Positions 1 to 10,152 of a DNA stretch of 34,150 bases are shown here, in pieces. Source of the DNA: Emiliania huxleyi CCMP1516 (Eukaryota; Haptophyta; Isochrysidales; Noelaerhabdaceae); NCBI RefSeq assembly GCF_000372725.1, contig NW_005201392.1:579892-614041 (forward strand). Direction: 5' to 3'. Each line of letters starts with the position of its first letter. Positions within the stretch are counted from its first letter, which is position 1. The translations under genes and the position numbers were made by a program. The notes beneath the pieces are model-generated. The model was not told the origin of the DNA, did not search any database, and saw nothing but the letters and a program-made list of their open reading frames with translations.

Positions 1-77
1 ATTCTGACAGCGAACCTAAGACCACACAACAATCATTGCAGCACTAGAAGAACGACCGGAGGGGGACCAAGTCGGAG

Positions 78-523
78 AGCAGGAACAACATCAATGGGCC
101 AGAGAGTGCGAGAAACACCTAGGGGGAAGCAGCCGGGCTCTGCTCCCAAAGAGACGGCACGCTGGGCACAGCGGGGGCATGCTGCCAAAAAGGGGAGGCC
201 GACGATCCTCCCGAATGCTCGTGGGTGCCCGACACCAGCTTTTTGTCGATGGCTACCATACGTGCGTGCTGCTCCCACCTGGACCGCCCTCGCTGCCGCC
301 GCCGTCCGCCCCGCCGCCCTCTCCGCCATCGCCGGCAACACCATGCCCAGGGTGCGAGTCTATGACCGTGGGTTGCGACGGAAGCAGAATCACCGGAGAA
401 GATAGTCACGACGACGTAGCTCTTGGCGCCGAAGGGTGCTGCGCCCAAGCGAAGGCGAAGTCAGGGTCATGCGGCTATGAGGTGCGTGCAAAAGAAGACC
501 CCGCGTGCGCAGCCCGCCACTAA
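78..523 (+). pseudogene. Decayed copy of the Cys-rich module plus a Pro-rich/Cys-rich tail
   Basis: Bases 78-272 match the modules at 898-1115 and 1303-1520 closely, but this copy has lost several Cys codons, carries an in-frame TAG where the others read Thr-Cys-Gly, and lacks one base just before the GYHTC motif. After that shift an open frame runs through a Pro/Ser linker into a short Cys-rich stretch (CPGCESMTVGC, then GCC, SCGYEV and PACAARH) and stops near 523. The tail looks coding in composition, so it may be a surviving exon of the gene at 542 or the remains of an older upstream copy. The window edge hides what lies before it. Confidence 0.55.
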
Positions 524-541
524 ACCAGGTTTGTGCATCCG

Positions 542-1594
542 ATGTGTCAGGTGCTCGGGTCCACCTGCCGAATCTTCATCGGCACGGCGTGCCAAATGAC
601 AGGCGGGGGGCGCAGGCTCTCCGAGGCGGCCGTCCCAACCGAGACAGGCCTCGCACTCGACAGCGACAGCGACGGCATCCCGGACCACCTCGACCCCGAC
701 TCGGACGGCGACAGCATCCCCGATGCCGAGGAGGGCACAGGCGACAGCGACAGCGACAGCATCCCGGACCACCTCGACCCCGACTCGGACGGCGACAGCA
801 TCCCCGATGCCGAGGAGGGCCCATCAGCGCCGCCGCCGCCCGCCCCGCCGTCGCCGCCGCCGCCGTCGCCGCCGCCGCCGTCGCCCCCGCCGCCCGAGGT
901 GACCAAGTGCGAGGGCTGCAACAACATCAATGGGCCAGGCGAGTGCTGGAACACCTGCGGCGACGCAGCCGGGCTCTGCTCCAAATGCGACGGCACGCTG
1001 GGCACACCGGGGGCATGCTGCCAAAAAGGGGAGGCCGACGATCCTCCCGAATGCTCGTGGGTGCCCGACACCAGCTTTTTGTACGATGGCTACCATACGT
1101 GCGTGCTGCTCCCACCTGGACCGCCCTCGCTGCCGCCGCCGTCCGCCCCGCCGCCCTCGCCGCCGCTGCCGCCGCCTCCGTCACCGCCGCCGCCCTCGCC
1201 GCCACCGCCCTCGCCGCCACCTCCATCAGCGCCGCCGCCGCCATCCCCGCCGTCGCCGCCGCCGCCGTCGCCGCCGCCGCCGTCGCCCCCGCCGCCCGAG
1301 GTGACCAAGTGCGAGGGCTGCAACAACATTAATGGGCCAGGCGAGTGCTGGAACACCTGCGGCGACGCAGCCGGGCTCTGCTCCAAATGCGACGGCACGC
1401 TGGGCACACCGGGGGCATGCTGCCAAAAAGGGGCGGCCGACGATCCTCCCGAATGCTCGTGGGTGCCCGACACCAGCTTTTTGTACGATGGCTACCATAC
1501 GTGCGTGCTGCTCCCACCTGGACCGCCGCCTGCACCGGCTCTTCGTCTGTGTACTGTGAGTACCGACTGTGAGTGTGTGAGACACATATGGTGA
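542..1594 (+). CDS. Modular extracellular-type protein: Asp-rich calcium repeats, Pro-rich linkers, two Cys-rich modules
   Basis: About 350 residues from ATG 542 to the stop at 1594. Order: short N-terminal region; two Asp-rich blocks of the form DSDSDGIPDHLDPDSDGD, resembling thrombospondin type 3 calcium-binding repeats; a Ser-Pro linker; Cys module 1 (898-1115); a longer SPPPP linker; Cys module 2 (1303-1520); a short tail. Each module reads CEGC, GECWNTCG, GLCSKC, GACCQKG, DPPEC. A similar G-C-x2-C...ACC...DP-EC pattern recurs, from memory, in secreted proteins of haptophytes and dinoflagellates. The Pro-rich linkers recall algal cell-wall glycoproteins. No signal peptide follows ATG 542, so an upstream exon is likely missing from this model. 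The two intact modules are nearly identical at DNA level, pointing to recent duplication or gene conversion. Cell-surface or wall location is inferred. Confidence 0.65.
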   Translation: MCQVLGSTCRIFIGTACQMTGGGRRLSEAAVPTETGLALDSDSDGIPDHLDPDSDGDSIPDAEEGTGDSDSDSIPDHLDPDSDGDSIPDAEEGPSAPPPPAPPSPPPPSPPPPSPPPPEVTKCEGCNNINGPGECWNTCGDAAGLCSKCDGTLGTPGACCQKGEADDPPECSWVPDTSFLYDGYHTCVLLPPGPPSLPPPSAPPPSPPLPPPPSPPPPSPPPPSPPPPSAPPPPSPPSPPPPSPPPPSPPPPEVTKCEGCNNINGPGECWNTCGDAAGLCSKCDGTLGTPGACCQKGAADDPPECSWVPDTSFLYDGYHTCVLLPPGPPPAPALRLCTVSTDCECVRHIW

Positions 1595-1768
1595 GAGACA
1601 CGCTGTGTGTGAGACACGCTAAAATAATGAAGAGTGATACACACAGCAGCGGACTAGGTCCAGCCCAGGGTGGCACAGATCTGACGTTTGACATCCGTCA
1701 GAGCCGTGTTTTTCTTGTCTTGCGGTACATCTCTCCGGTAGTTACCTCACGCTCCGCCGTCCGGCCAT

Positions 1769-1809
1769 GGATGGTTCGATGGAGCTCGGCGAGCTCCATC
1801 GGACCATCC
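1769..1809. repeat. Inverted repeat (hairpin)
   Basis: The left arm GGATGGTTCGATGGAGCTCG and the right arm ending ATCGGACCATCC pair over about 19 of 20 positions with almost no loop. Nothing around it is coding. Confidence 0.7.
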
Positions 1810-2389
1810 AACTCCGGTCACCGGGTCTGAACGCGCTCAGCCTCAGGAGGTACCAAACCGCGCGAATTCTGCACGCCTCGCTGCACCGCTGTGGCTTGAC
1901 TGAATCAGGCAGCAGCAGGCTGCTGCTGCTGAAACAGCAGCAGTCTGCTGCGGCCCCAATACGCAAGTTAATGACCAGCATTGCTGCCGGGGGCATTCGA
2001 GCCGCCACAGCCGGTGTACGACTGTGCACTGCCACCTGCCCGCGGCTACGCACAATGTGCGCTCGCATTGGATGAGCCCTGCTGATGGACCTGCGTCGCC
2101 TAGCTGCACGAGAGCAATGCCGCAGGCGGCGGCCGTGGCATACACTGCGAGCACACGCGGTGCAGCTGCGAGGTGCAGCACGACATTCTCACTGACCCCA
2201 GGGGTGCCACTCTCGCCTCTTGTAGCGCGTCACTCGCGCATGCTCTCCAGGAGCTATGGGCTGTAGCCTGTGTTTGGCCGGTTCTGACCCGTTTACTATC
2301 ATCGCCAAATGTCACAACCCGTGCCACCCAACTCCCAGGGCTGGACCTAGTCAGCGTGCTCTCATACACACATCTCACATGCGACATGC

Positions 2390-2540
2390 ACATGCGACAT
2401 GCACAACATACACATGCACAACATACACATGCACATGCACACGCACATGTGCATGTGCATGTGCATTTGTTACGGGGCATATTATGATTTATGTGCGTGT
2501 GCATGTGCATGCACATGGGTGCATGTCCATGTCCATGTGC
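2390..2540. repeat. CACATG / GTGCAT microsatellite with inverted halves
   Basis: Imperfect CACATG-type hexamers on the left half change to GTGCAT-type on the right half, so the tract can fold on itself. This explains the His/Met and Cys/Met/Val-only frames found here. Confidence 0.8.
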
Positions 2541-2760
2541 ATGTTGATTGTTGTGCGATCCGATGGTGGATCATGGTGTCCCATGGACACTTCTCTACTC
2601 ACTGAACGCAAAACGTGTGTCTCTCGCATGACGTGTCCCACCAAGATGCTGGACGATCGTGATATTCGTGTCTCTGTTCGTAAAGCCGTACACATCGATC
2701 ATCGTAGCTCTAGGTCTAGCTCTGTAAGGGTGACGTAAGCCCGCCCGCGGGTCCCGGGTC

Positions 2761-2763
2761 AAC

Positions 2764-2823
<60 letters not shown>
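2761..2823. repeat. CA dinucleotide microsatellite
   Basis: About 31 CA units with almost no interruption. No coding role is suggested. Confidence 0.95.
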
Positions 2824-2825
<2 letters not shown>

Positions 2826-3512
2826 GAAATCACGGTTGACGGATCGGGGAGAGCGTAACGACTCTTCGACGGCGGCCGCGCTAGAAGCCTCCGCTCTCGC
2901 GTTCTTGAGTCTGCGTCTGTACTCGACCTTCTCGGCCCTGCGGTCACGGCCCCGATCGCCCCTATCATCCGGATTGGCGCGTCTATACACGGCCTCAGCG
3001 CGTGCCTGCGCCGCGGATCGCTCCCTTTTCGGCATGTCGTTGCATGTCCAGAACCCAGTGTCGAGAGCCAAGGCGCGAGTGGTGACACGCCCGCAACCTT
3101 TGAGCACCTGCGTCCCCCACCAGACATAAATCGTCCCCCACCAGACATCGAAGTCAAATGTCAAAGACACCTCTAGGGACACAGCTGGGGGGAGGCGGGG
3201 GCCCCCGGAGGCACCGTGCGCCGCGCCGCAGTTGCGCAAAGGTACTTTAAGTAAGTTAGCGATAGCGGTCACGCCGTAGCTCGCGCATATAGAAGCAGGA
3301 AGCTAGGCAGAGGCCGCATCGCGTTCGCTGTATACGTTTTACCCAAAAACAACCGTAAAAACATCCGAAACACGAGTCTCCAAAAACCAAAAAGGGATGA
3401 AATCCCTTATGGAAGATTATGGATATAATCGCCAAATTATCTCAGGAACATAGTGTGAATGCCCGGGAACAGCCACTCCTGGCCCGAGTGCGGGGCGCGA
3501 GGGACAAACAAA

Positions 3513-4497
3513 CTAGAAGCCGAGCGCGCCGGAGCCAGCCGCCTCATAGCTGGAGCCTCCCTCTATGCTGGCGAGGAGGCCGGCGCCGCGTTCCTTGACG
3601 CCGAACCGTTGCGCCGCCCAGCAGCAGCCTCCCACCGAGCAAAGCAGCACGAGGAGCATCACGCCGCCGCCGCCTGCGAGGCGCGGTGGTGGACTCGCAT
3701 CGAGGCCGGTGGCGCGGCGCGGGTCGGGGAGAGCGAGGAGGAGGTTTGCGGCTCACTGGCCGTGGTGCTAGCCCCCCCCCCCCCCCCCACCCACCCCCCA
3801 CCCCGGGCCACCCACCACCACCCCCCCGGATGTGCGAAGCTGGCAGCGAGACAGTCTCCTCACCTGAGGATGCTGCCGCCGCCCCCTCCTCGTCCGCGAC
3901 CGGGTCGTCGAGGAGCGGCACGCCGGGCTCCCTCCCCAGCAGGACGGTATACACCGCGGCCGCGGCGTCGCCGCGCAGCAGGGCCACCTCGCAGGCGCTA
4001 CTCGCAGTCTCGCCCGGCAGAGGGAGCGCAAAGCGCGGGACGCCGGTGTCGAGCGCGGGCGGGATCGGAGGCGCCTCGGGAGCGAGCCGGTCCCAGCAGG
4101 TGACCTGCAGCCGGCAATCCGCGCCGCTCTCCGCCAGCAGCATCGGCTGCGAGGTGTGCACCGTCGCCGCATACCGGCGCTTTGCCGCGTCAAAGGGCGG
4201 CTGGAGATCGGTGCCGGAGACGCTCAGGCCACGGAGGGCGCAGTCAGAGGCTTGGACCGGCGGCGGTGCGGCCGATGGCGGCGCATCGCCGCCCTCGCCC
4301 GGGCGCGAGCACGCAGCGCATACGGCGCCGAGCCCACCCGACGCGTTGGCCACTGTGCCCCAGGCCTGGCACTGTGCTGGAGACAGGAGAATCTGGGGCG
4401 GCGAGCGGCTGTCTCGCACGGGCTCGTCGGCGGCGGCGGCGAGCTCCGGGAGGGCTGCGAAGGTGAGGCAGAGCAGGAGAGGAGGCATGGAAGGCAT
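3513..4497 (-). CDS. Type I membrane protein with a cadherin-like beta-sandwich domain
   Basis: Two-exon model: 4497-3864 and 3673-3513, about 264 residues. The start MPSMPPLLLCLTFAALPELA is a clear signal peptide. Then come several Cys residues and a stretch reading CALRGLSVSGTDLQPPFD, then RYAATV, and later VYTVLLGRE. This matches the 'cadherin-like beta sandwich' repeat (PF12733 type: L..LsvsG..L.P.F....Y.a.V). The intron (3863-3674, 190 bases, TCAG|GTGAGG to CGCAG) is phase 1 at both ends. Splicing it joins the ectodomain to GGVMLLVLLCSVGGCCWA, a good transmembrane segment, and a short tail ending in TAG at 3513. Without splicing the frame runs into Arg/Pro-rich sequence, so the intron is well supported. 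Function is unknown; a surface binding or adhesion role is a guess. Confidence 0.65.
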
Positions 4498-5068
4498 TGG
4501 ACGAGCGGGAGGCTGCCCGGCGCCGAAGTTCACAGCCTTGTTATGAGACTTCTGTGGGACTCTCGGCGGTACCCGTCTCTGTTCTTCGGGCAGTGAGAGA
4601 CGCAGGATCTGCACGCCAAAGTGGGCCACTCCGCATTTGCATTTTGGTTTTGGGTTGTCGGAGATCATCCATCAGCACTCATGTCTCATCAGTCAGTCAC
4701 GTCAGTCAAAGCACGTGGAGCAGTCGCTGCATGCAACGGCGCCGCCACACGCTCCGGACGACCCCGACACACCGACACACCACGCACAATGGGAGGCTAT
4801 CGCGCACGATCGGGCATCGCGCCGCAAACAACTCGCCGCACAGATGGGGGGGAGGCAGAATCCCACACACACCGGAGCAGCACAGACACCTTACACGTCA
4901 GCGCTCGCTCGATGTGGCCGGCGCTCTCCCCTCGGTCCTATCTCGCCTTTTCAACGGCGGCGTGCGGCCACGCGCCGCGCCGAGCCGGTCTCGGCGGGAG
5001 ACCTCGGAGCCGCACGCGATGCGGGCATGCGCGATGGCTCCGTTGGCTCCGTGCCTAAGGCAGATAGA

Positions 5069-5721
5069 TTAGGGTGTGAGCTGCGGCAGCCAGTCGGAGG
5101 CCGCGATGGATGGCCCAGGGCCGGCGGCGGTGAAGGCGTCCGTCGATGAAGGGATGTCGTCGAGGGAGCCATCGTCCTCCGCGGCTGGTGCACCGGTCCA
5201 GTTGTCGGAGTTCGAGATCGCAGTCGCCCGTTGACGAACTCACGGAATGTGAGCGACTTGGTGCACGCTGGGTCGAGCATCATGACTCGCACCTCATCCT
5301 GGGCGAGGAACTCGCCCAGGGACCAGCTGTTGGCGTCGCCGTTTTGATCGAGCTGCATCCACTGCATGGTTTCGTAGTCAAGCGTAAACACCCAGGAGTT
5401 GGTGCCTGGGTGACTTGCTGATGAGAGCGCCTTCCAGGCGGGTAGTCGTGCCCCTCACCTACGGTCATACGGCGGCGTCAGAGGGGGGAAGGGGCGCGAA
5501 GCGTGAACATGGAGGCAAGCAGGTGGTGGCTGCACCTGGCCAAAGCCGGCGACCTCAAAGTTGTCGTAGCTTGTGCGGATATCGCTGAGCGTGAGAGGGA
5601 CCGGATCGGCAGCAGCATGGGCGGCCGCGTCAGCGGCCGGAGAGGCCGGAGAGCCATCCGACGGAGGCCGGTCGTGCATCGGCGCGTCAGCCGCAGGGGC
5701 CAGGGGGGCGGCGGCATCCAT
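5069..5721 (-). CDS. Hypothetical 182-residue protein, three exons
   Basis: Exons 5721-5459, 5413-5244 and 5184-5069, with introns of 45 bases (AG|GTGAGG to AAG) and 59 bases (C|GTGAGT to CACCAG). Phases agree at both junctions and total length is a multiple of three. The N-terminus is Ala/Pro-rich and probably disordered. The middle has TLSDIRTSYDNFEVAGFG, then TNSWVFTLDYETMQWMQLD and SLGEFLAQDEVRVMMLDPA. The C-terminus is acidic and ends SIAASDWLPQLTP. The DQNGD run faintly recalls a calcium loop, but I see no full EF-hand. I do not recognise the family. The first acceptor (AAG) is the weakest part of the model. Confidence 0.55.
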
Positions 5722-7630
5722 CGCTGCGGGTCGCTGCGGGCCGACGATTGTGGACTGATCGATCGTGGCGGGCGGATTTCGGCTGCTACATTCTACGGCG
5801 CCGACACGAGAGAGTTATAAGGGTAGAAGAAAATACGTCGGATGGCGCTATGCATTGGTGTGTGGCAGCCACGCTGGCTGTGTGTCTTGTGAGCTTGTTT
5901 TGTGTCTGTGTGTCGCTCGTGCGTGTCGTCATCATCTGTCCCGCGAAGGGTTGGCAAACAGGGCCATTTTTGCCACATTTTGCCCTCTCGCGCGATCTTC
6001 TCGCGTCGGCAAGCGCGCCGGCCAGGATGGGCGAGCCGGTCCCGCCACGCTGGACAGGCCAGCGGCTGGCACGCGCCGGCCACCCCGGCGGCGCGGCGGC
6101 CTCATCGCGCTCGTCGTCTGCGAGGCCACCGCTCGGCGTCGCCGCGTCCGACGGCGATGGCGCTTGGCTGTGACGTGGGATGGCGGCATGGTGCGCGCGG
6201 ACGTGGGGGTGGTGCGGGATGCGCGTGCCAGCAAGCATAGTTTCACCTCAACCCACCCCGCAGGCGCGCCGACGTGTTGCCCGAGCGCGTTTGGAGGCAG
6301 CAGCAGCTCCTCGCGAGGCGCCTTCGGAGGGGTGCCACACCCCTTTCCCAGCCGCGCGCGAGTTGAGCTCCGATTTGCGCTCTTTTTCGCACACGCCCGA
6401 CGCTTCCTAGTAGGTGAGGATCGACCATCCTCCGCTAGCAGGGCTTCGTCGGGCGCGTCTTCGTCGAGCGGTGGTGCATCTCCCATGCTCCCACCCGCGC
6501 CCTCCTGGCAGCCCGCCCGCGGCCCACACCGACGCCCTCACGTGCTCACCCTAGTCGTAGGTGCGGTTTTTTTGCGTGCCCCCCGTCGATACGGGGCGCT
6601 GGGCGATGGCTGGGCTTGTCGCCGGGCGAGCTAGCCCCTCAGCCGGCCGCGGAGCGGAGGTGCGAAATCGAGGCGGCGCGGCCCCTGCGCGCAGCCTGTC
6701 CGGCCGGCGCGCGCATGGTTCCGTAGCCCGTCTAGTGCCTCACTGACCGACTCCAGCGCCACGGTGTACGTGGCCGGTGTGGTACTGGGGCTGGGCAGCC
6801 TTGGGGCCGGCGGAGACCGCCGTCTAGCGGTCGCACTAGTCTCTTTTCGTTGTTTGACCTGTTTGTTTGACAGTTGTTTGACCATACTTTGAGCCTTAAT
6901 TATTAATTCGTGTTTGGGTCTCTGAGGTCGATACTAGCGTCTGTAACTTGCCACAAGTATGCTTTACAAAAGTCCTGCGGAGCGGGAGTCGCAGAACCGC
7001 CGTCCGCGCGCGCTGTGAACAGCGCCGTGGTCAAACACTGTTCAACGTCGTTGAGAACACGCGTAGCGAAAGAGAGACCGTCTACCTACCTACCTACCGT
7101 TGGTCTGTGAGAGGTTAAGGTGCGAGCCCTGGAGGCCCTGGGGATGGGGGGAGACTACCCGCGGGCCTAGAAGGCCCGCGCATCGCACAACCCCGGGCCC
7201 GAAATCGCACAAGTTCACCCTTGGGGACCCGCTGTGTGCGGGGTGGGGCGGTGGGCCTCTGCCCAGGGACGACGGCAAGAAGCCCAAGGGTGAAGCGCCG
7301 AAGAAAGTATCGTGCGCCGCCGTGTGTGCTGGCGTCCCGGCTACCTTGGGTTTTCACGTAAGGCCGACTGCACGCTCAAGCCTAAAGGCTACACGCTCGC
7401 ACACCACTTGCTGAGTGGCTCTCCCCCCATGACTCGCACCAAAACGCCCTACCTACCTACCTATTGCGGGCGCCAATCGCCAGGCTCCGTGCCCCACCTC
7501 CAACCAATTCAGGCCGAAGCGAAAAAAAAAACCGGCCCCGCCTTCGCCGGCTGCCGTCCCGGGCGCCGCCGCCGCGGGCGCCGCCGCCGCACCCGTCTCG
7601 GCTGGCGTCCCAGCCGCAGGCGACACGAAA
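5722..7630. other. Intergenic region without a supported gene
   Basis: Long frames exist on both strands (plus 5765-6634, minus 5932-6486), but their Arg/Pro/Ala/Ser composition is what GC-rich DNA gives by chance and neither shows a motif. 7083-7464 may be a small repeat element. The last 120 bases are GCC-rich leader before the transporter start. Confidence 0.5.
7083..7464. repeat. Possible small mobile element bounded by CTAC repeats
   Basis: Both edges carry CTAC tandem repeats (7083-7098 and 7449-7464). Inside are a perfect hairpin GCGGGCCTAGAAGGCCCGC (7161-7179) and a 12-base inverted pair, TTCACCCTTGGG (7214-7225) with CCCAAGGGTGAA (7283-7294). Two tetranucleotide tracts flanking structured non-coding sequence fit insertion into, or mobilisation with, a microsatellite, but no true terminal inverted repeats are visible. 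Confidence 0.3.
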
Positions 7631-10152
7631 ATGGCAAGCATGGACGCGAAAGACGATCCGAGCCACGCCAAGCCTGCACTTCCCCTCCTCCTCGCGCCCG
7701 CCGCGCTCTACCTCTTCTCGGTCTCGCTCCTGTTTCCCATCTTTCCGTCGCTCCTGAAGTTCGCTCTGCCCGCTGGAGTGCCCGAGCGTGGCGCGGAGAC
7801 CACCGCGCTGTACGGCTTGCTGCAGCAGATTAAGGCCGTCCTCGACCTCTTTACGCTGCCAGTGCTCGGCAGGGTCAGCGACTATGTCGGCCGCAAGCCG
7901 GTGACGCTCTGGTGTCTCGTGCTCGCCCTGCTGCAGCTGCTGCTCATCACGCCGCCCTCACGAACGGGCGCCGCGCCCGAGACGTACCACGCCTGCCTCG
8001 TCGCCTCGCGCGTGCTCGGCGGCATGAGCGACGGCGTGCTCGTGCTGCTGTTTGCCTCCCTGACAGACGTGGCGGACGGCGCGGCGCTGCCGGTCCTCTT
8101 CGGGAGGGTGGGACTCGTGTTTGGCTGCGCGTTCACGCTGGGCCCGCTCACCGCCGCCCTCCTCCTCGCCCGGTCGGGCGAGGTCGCCGTCCTCCTCCTC
8201 TCCGCCTGCTGCACCCTCCTCGCGCTCCTGCTCTACGCGGGCACGAGGAGACAGCCGCTAAACCTCCGCCACGAGCCTCACAGAGGCTCTTCTCGGAACC
8301 TGCTCGGAGCCTCGTGGATGTGTAGGACGGAGACCCTCCTCGCCGCGCGACGCTCGCGCCTGCCCACGTCGCTGACGGCGCAGTTTCTCCTCTACTTCTC
8401 TCCCGTCTACCAGTTGCAGCAGGTCTGCAGCACTCTTGAACACACGGAGCGCTCGTTCGACACCACACACACACAGGCGCGGGGCCGCGCGGGACTGGCG
8501 CACACCGTCTCGCACAACGTACAGGGCGCGCAGACCGAACCAAAGCCGCCGCTGAGTCACCTCCCGACCCTCCGAGGGAATCGCAGCGAGAAGACACGGA
8601 CCCACGCCCACACCAGGTCTGAGCCAGCCCGCCCCTGCGGGGGTACTAACAAGAAGACTGTGATGACGAACGATGATCACGAAGAATGATGACAATGACA
8701 GGTCTGGGCCAACCCGCTGCTCCGCGAGTACCTCTTCGCTTTTCTGCTCCACGAGGCTGCCGAACACTTCTGCCGCACCTCGGCCAGCCTTCGGCTTTGG
8801 CCGCACCTCGGCCGCACCTTCGTTGCACCTCGACCTCGGCTGCACCTCGGCCGCACCTCGGCCGCACCTCGGCCGCACCTCGGCCGCACCTCGGCTGCAC
8901 CTCGGCTGCACCTCGGCTGCACCTCGGCCGCACCTCGGCTGCACCTCGGCCGCACCTCGGCTGCACCTCGGCCGCACCTCGGCTGCACCTCGGCTGCACC
9001 TCGGCTGCACCTCGGCTGCACCTCGGCCGCACCTCGGCTGCAAGGTGTCGACTGCCGTCTACCTCTCGTGGATCCTCTACCTGCAGTGGCGCTTCCTCTG
9101 GTCCGCCGCCAGAGTAGGCGTCATCCTCTAGAAGGGGAAGACCATGGAATCCTATTCTTGTGTCCCGACCAGCGCTCGAGAGGACACGACACATGTACAT
9201 GTTCAACTGCATTCCGCCGATTCCGCTGTATCCGCTGTATTCGTACCCCTCGTATTCACGCGGTGCTCTCTGAATACGCTGCAACGACACCGTCTTCCCG
9301 CCCTGAGGTTGGCGGATTCAGCACGCAGGCATCTTCCTCTCCGCCATCGGCGTCGTGGTGGGAGTGACGCAGGGGCTGCTGCTGCGGCCGACGAGCGCCG
9401 CGCTGCAGCGGTGGGTCGGCGAGACGTACGAGCGAGCGGTCGTCGGCACCGCTCTGGCCGCGAACGCGCTCCACTTCGCGCTCCTCGCCTTTGTGTCGAG
9501 CGGGACGGCGTGGTTCCTGCTGCTGCCGCTGAGCGGCCTCGCCTCCTTCGCGGCGCCGGTGCTGCGCGGCATCGTGATGCGCACGCAGCCTGTCGGCCGG
9601 CGAGGGGGGCGCCGAGCGCGCCGCTCTCGGCTGGCTCGGCGCGACTCAGCCCCCTTTTGCGAACCACGACGTAGGTTCGGGAGCGTCAACGCCATGTTCT
9701 CTACGTGCGCTGTGCTTGCGCGCGTCTTTGGGAGCGCCTCTCCTTCTCCTTCCTGGAGGCGCGGCGCGCCACGGTGAGCGGCGGATCTTCACGGCCGCAA
9801 GTGTGTGAACAGGAGCGCCGTCTTCCCGTGGATCCTCGCGCGCTCGCAGGAGGGCGCCGTCTTCCCGGGCGCGCTCAACTTGGCCGCGAGTGCGGTCATG
9901 CTGTGCTGCCTCGCCGCCGCGGTCAGGGCGACGGCGCTCTTCCCGCCGCACCTCCTGCGGCCGCCCTCGAGAGAGAGTGTTGTGTTGTCGCCCTCGCAGA
10001 GCGACGGCGAGGAGCTCGTCGGCGTGCGCACGGGCGTCGACGGGGGAGAGTCCTCCTCCGCCAGGGAGCATGCCTCCTCCCCAGGGCCGGATCCCTTTGC
10101 CGGGGGCGCGGGAGTGCGGCGGCTACGGACGGACCGGACGAGCCCGGTGTAG
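7631..10152 (+). CDS. Major facilitator superfamily transporter (TetA-like), multi-exon
   Basis: Exon 1 (7631-8422) starts MASMDAKDD and encodes about six membrane segments. It includes the MFS motif A loop GRVSDYVGRKPV and a GGMSDGVLVLLFASLTDVAD stretch typical of TetA-like drug/H+ antiporters. Later pieces: 8702 onward (VWANPLLREYLFAFLLHE), an exon ending at 9117 (STAVYLSWILYLQWRFLW), 9329-9633 (IFLSAIGVVVGVTQGLLLRP onward), 9675 onward (FGSVNAMFSTCAVLARVFG) and a last exon from about 9800 to the stop at 10152. Intron 1 (8423-8701) is phase 0. Intron 9118-9328 uses a GC donor (GTAG|GCGTCA), is phase 1 and belongs to the repeated intron family described separately. A single-base frame change near 9585-9600 separates GIVMRT from LSAGEGGAERAALGW, so a sequence error or a decaying gene must be considered. 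Exon edges around the 13-bp repeat (8783-9042) are unresolved. Substrate unknown. Confidence 0.7.
8783..9042. repeat. 13-bp minisatellite inside the transporter gene
   Basis: About 17 near-perfect copies of CTCGGCYGCACCT (Y = C or T), preceded by degenerate copies. It lies between exon sequence ending LLHE and exon sequence starting STAVYL, so most or all should be intronic. Because 13 is not a multiple of three, all frames stay open through it, which produces long low-complexity frames on both strands. Confidence 0.9.
9118..9328 (+). mobile_element. Introner-like intron, copy A (in MFS transporter gene)
   Basis: This 211-base intron is homologous to the LeuRS intron at 28165-28347. Shared blocks include GGAAGAC, TCTTGTG, CCAGCGCTCGAGAGG, TTCACGCGGTGCTCT, GAATACGCTGCA and CCGTCTTCCCGCCCTGAGG, in the same order. 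The 3' part has a short inverted repeat, CTGAATACGC with GCGGATTCAG (one mismatch). The intron begins GCGTCATCCTCT and the following exon begins GCATCTTCCTCT, so the splice sites lie in a short direct repeat. Confidence 0.75.

Larger units (their letters stand above)
1595..3512. other. Intergenic region without a supported gene
   Basis: Reading frames here are short, overlap on both strands and show no recognisable motif. The stretch holds a 41-base near-perfect hairpin (1769-1809), a CTG/CAG-rich palindromic patch (about 1910-1950), CACATG/GTGCAT repeats (2390-2540), a pure CA tract (2761-2823) and a more AT-rich segment (about 3280-3460). Confidence 0.6.

Noticed and set aside
2350..2823. 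Direct-repeat array resembling a CRISPR
   Set aside because: Simple microsatellites without spacers, in eukaryotic DNA.
5765..6634. Long plus-strand frame of 289 codons and a minus-strand frame at 5932-6486
   Set aside because: Arg/Ala/Pro/Ser composition on both strands, no motif, and overlapping frames of similar length: expected in GC-rich DNA.
8258..9043. Minus-strand frame with Arg-Gly-Ala-Ala-Glu-Val repeats, resembling a repeat protein
   Set aside because: It is the antisense reading of the 13-base minisatellite and the transporter exon.
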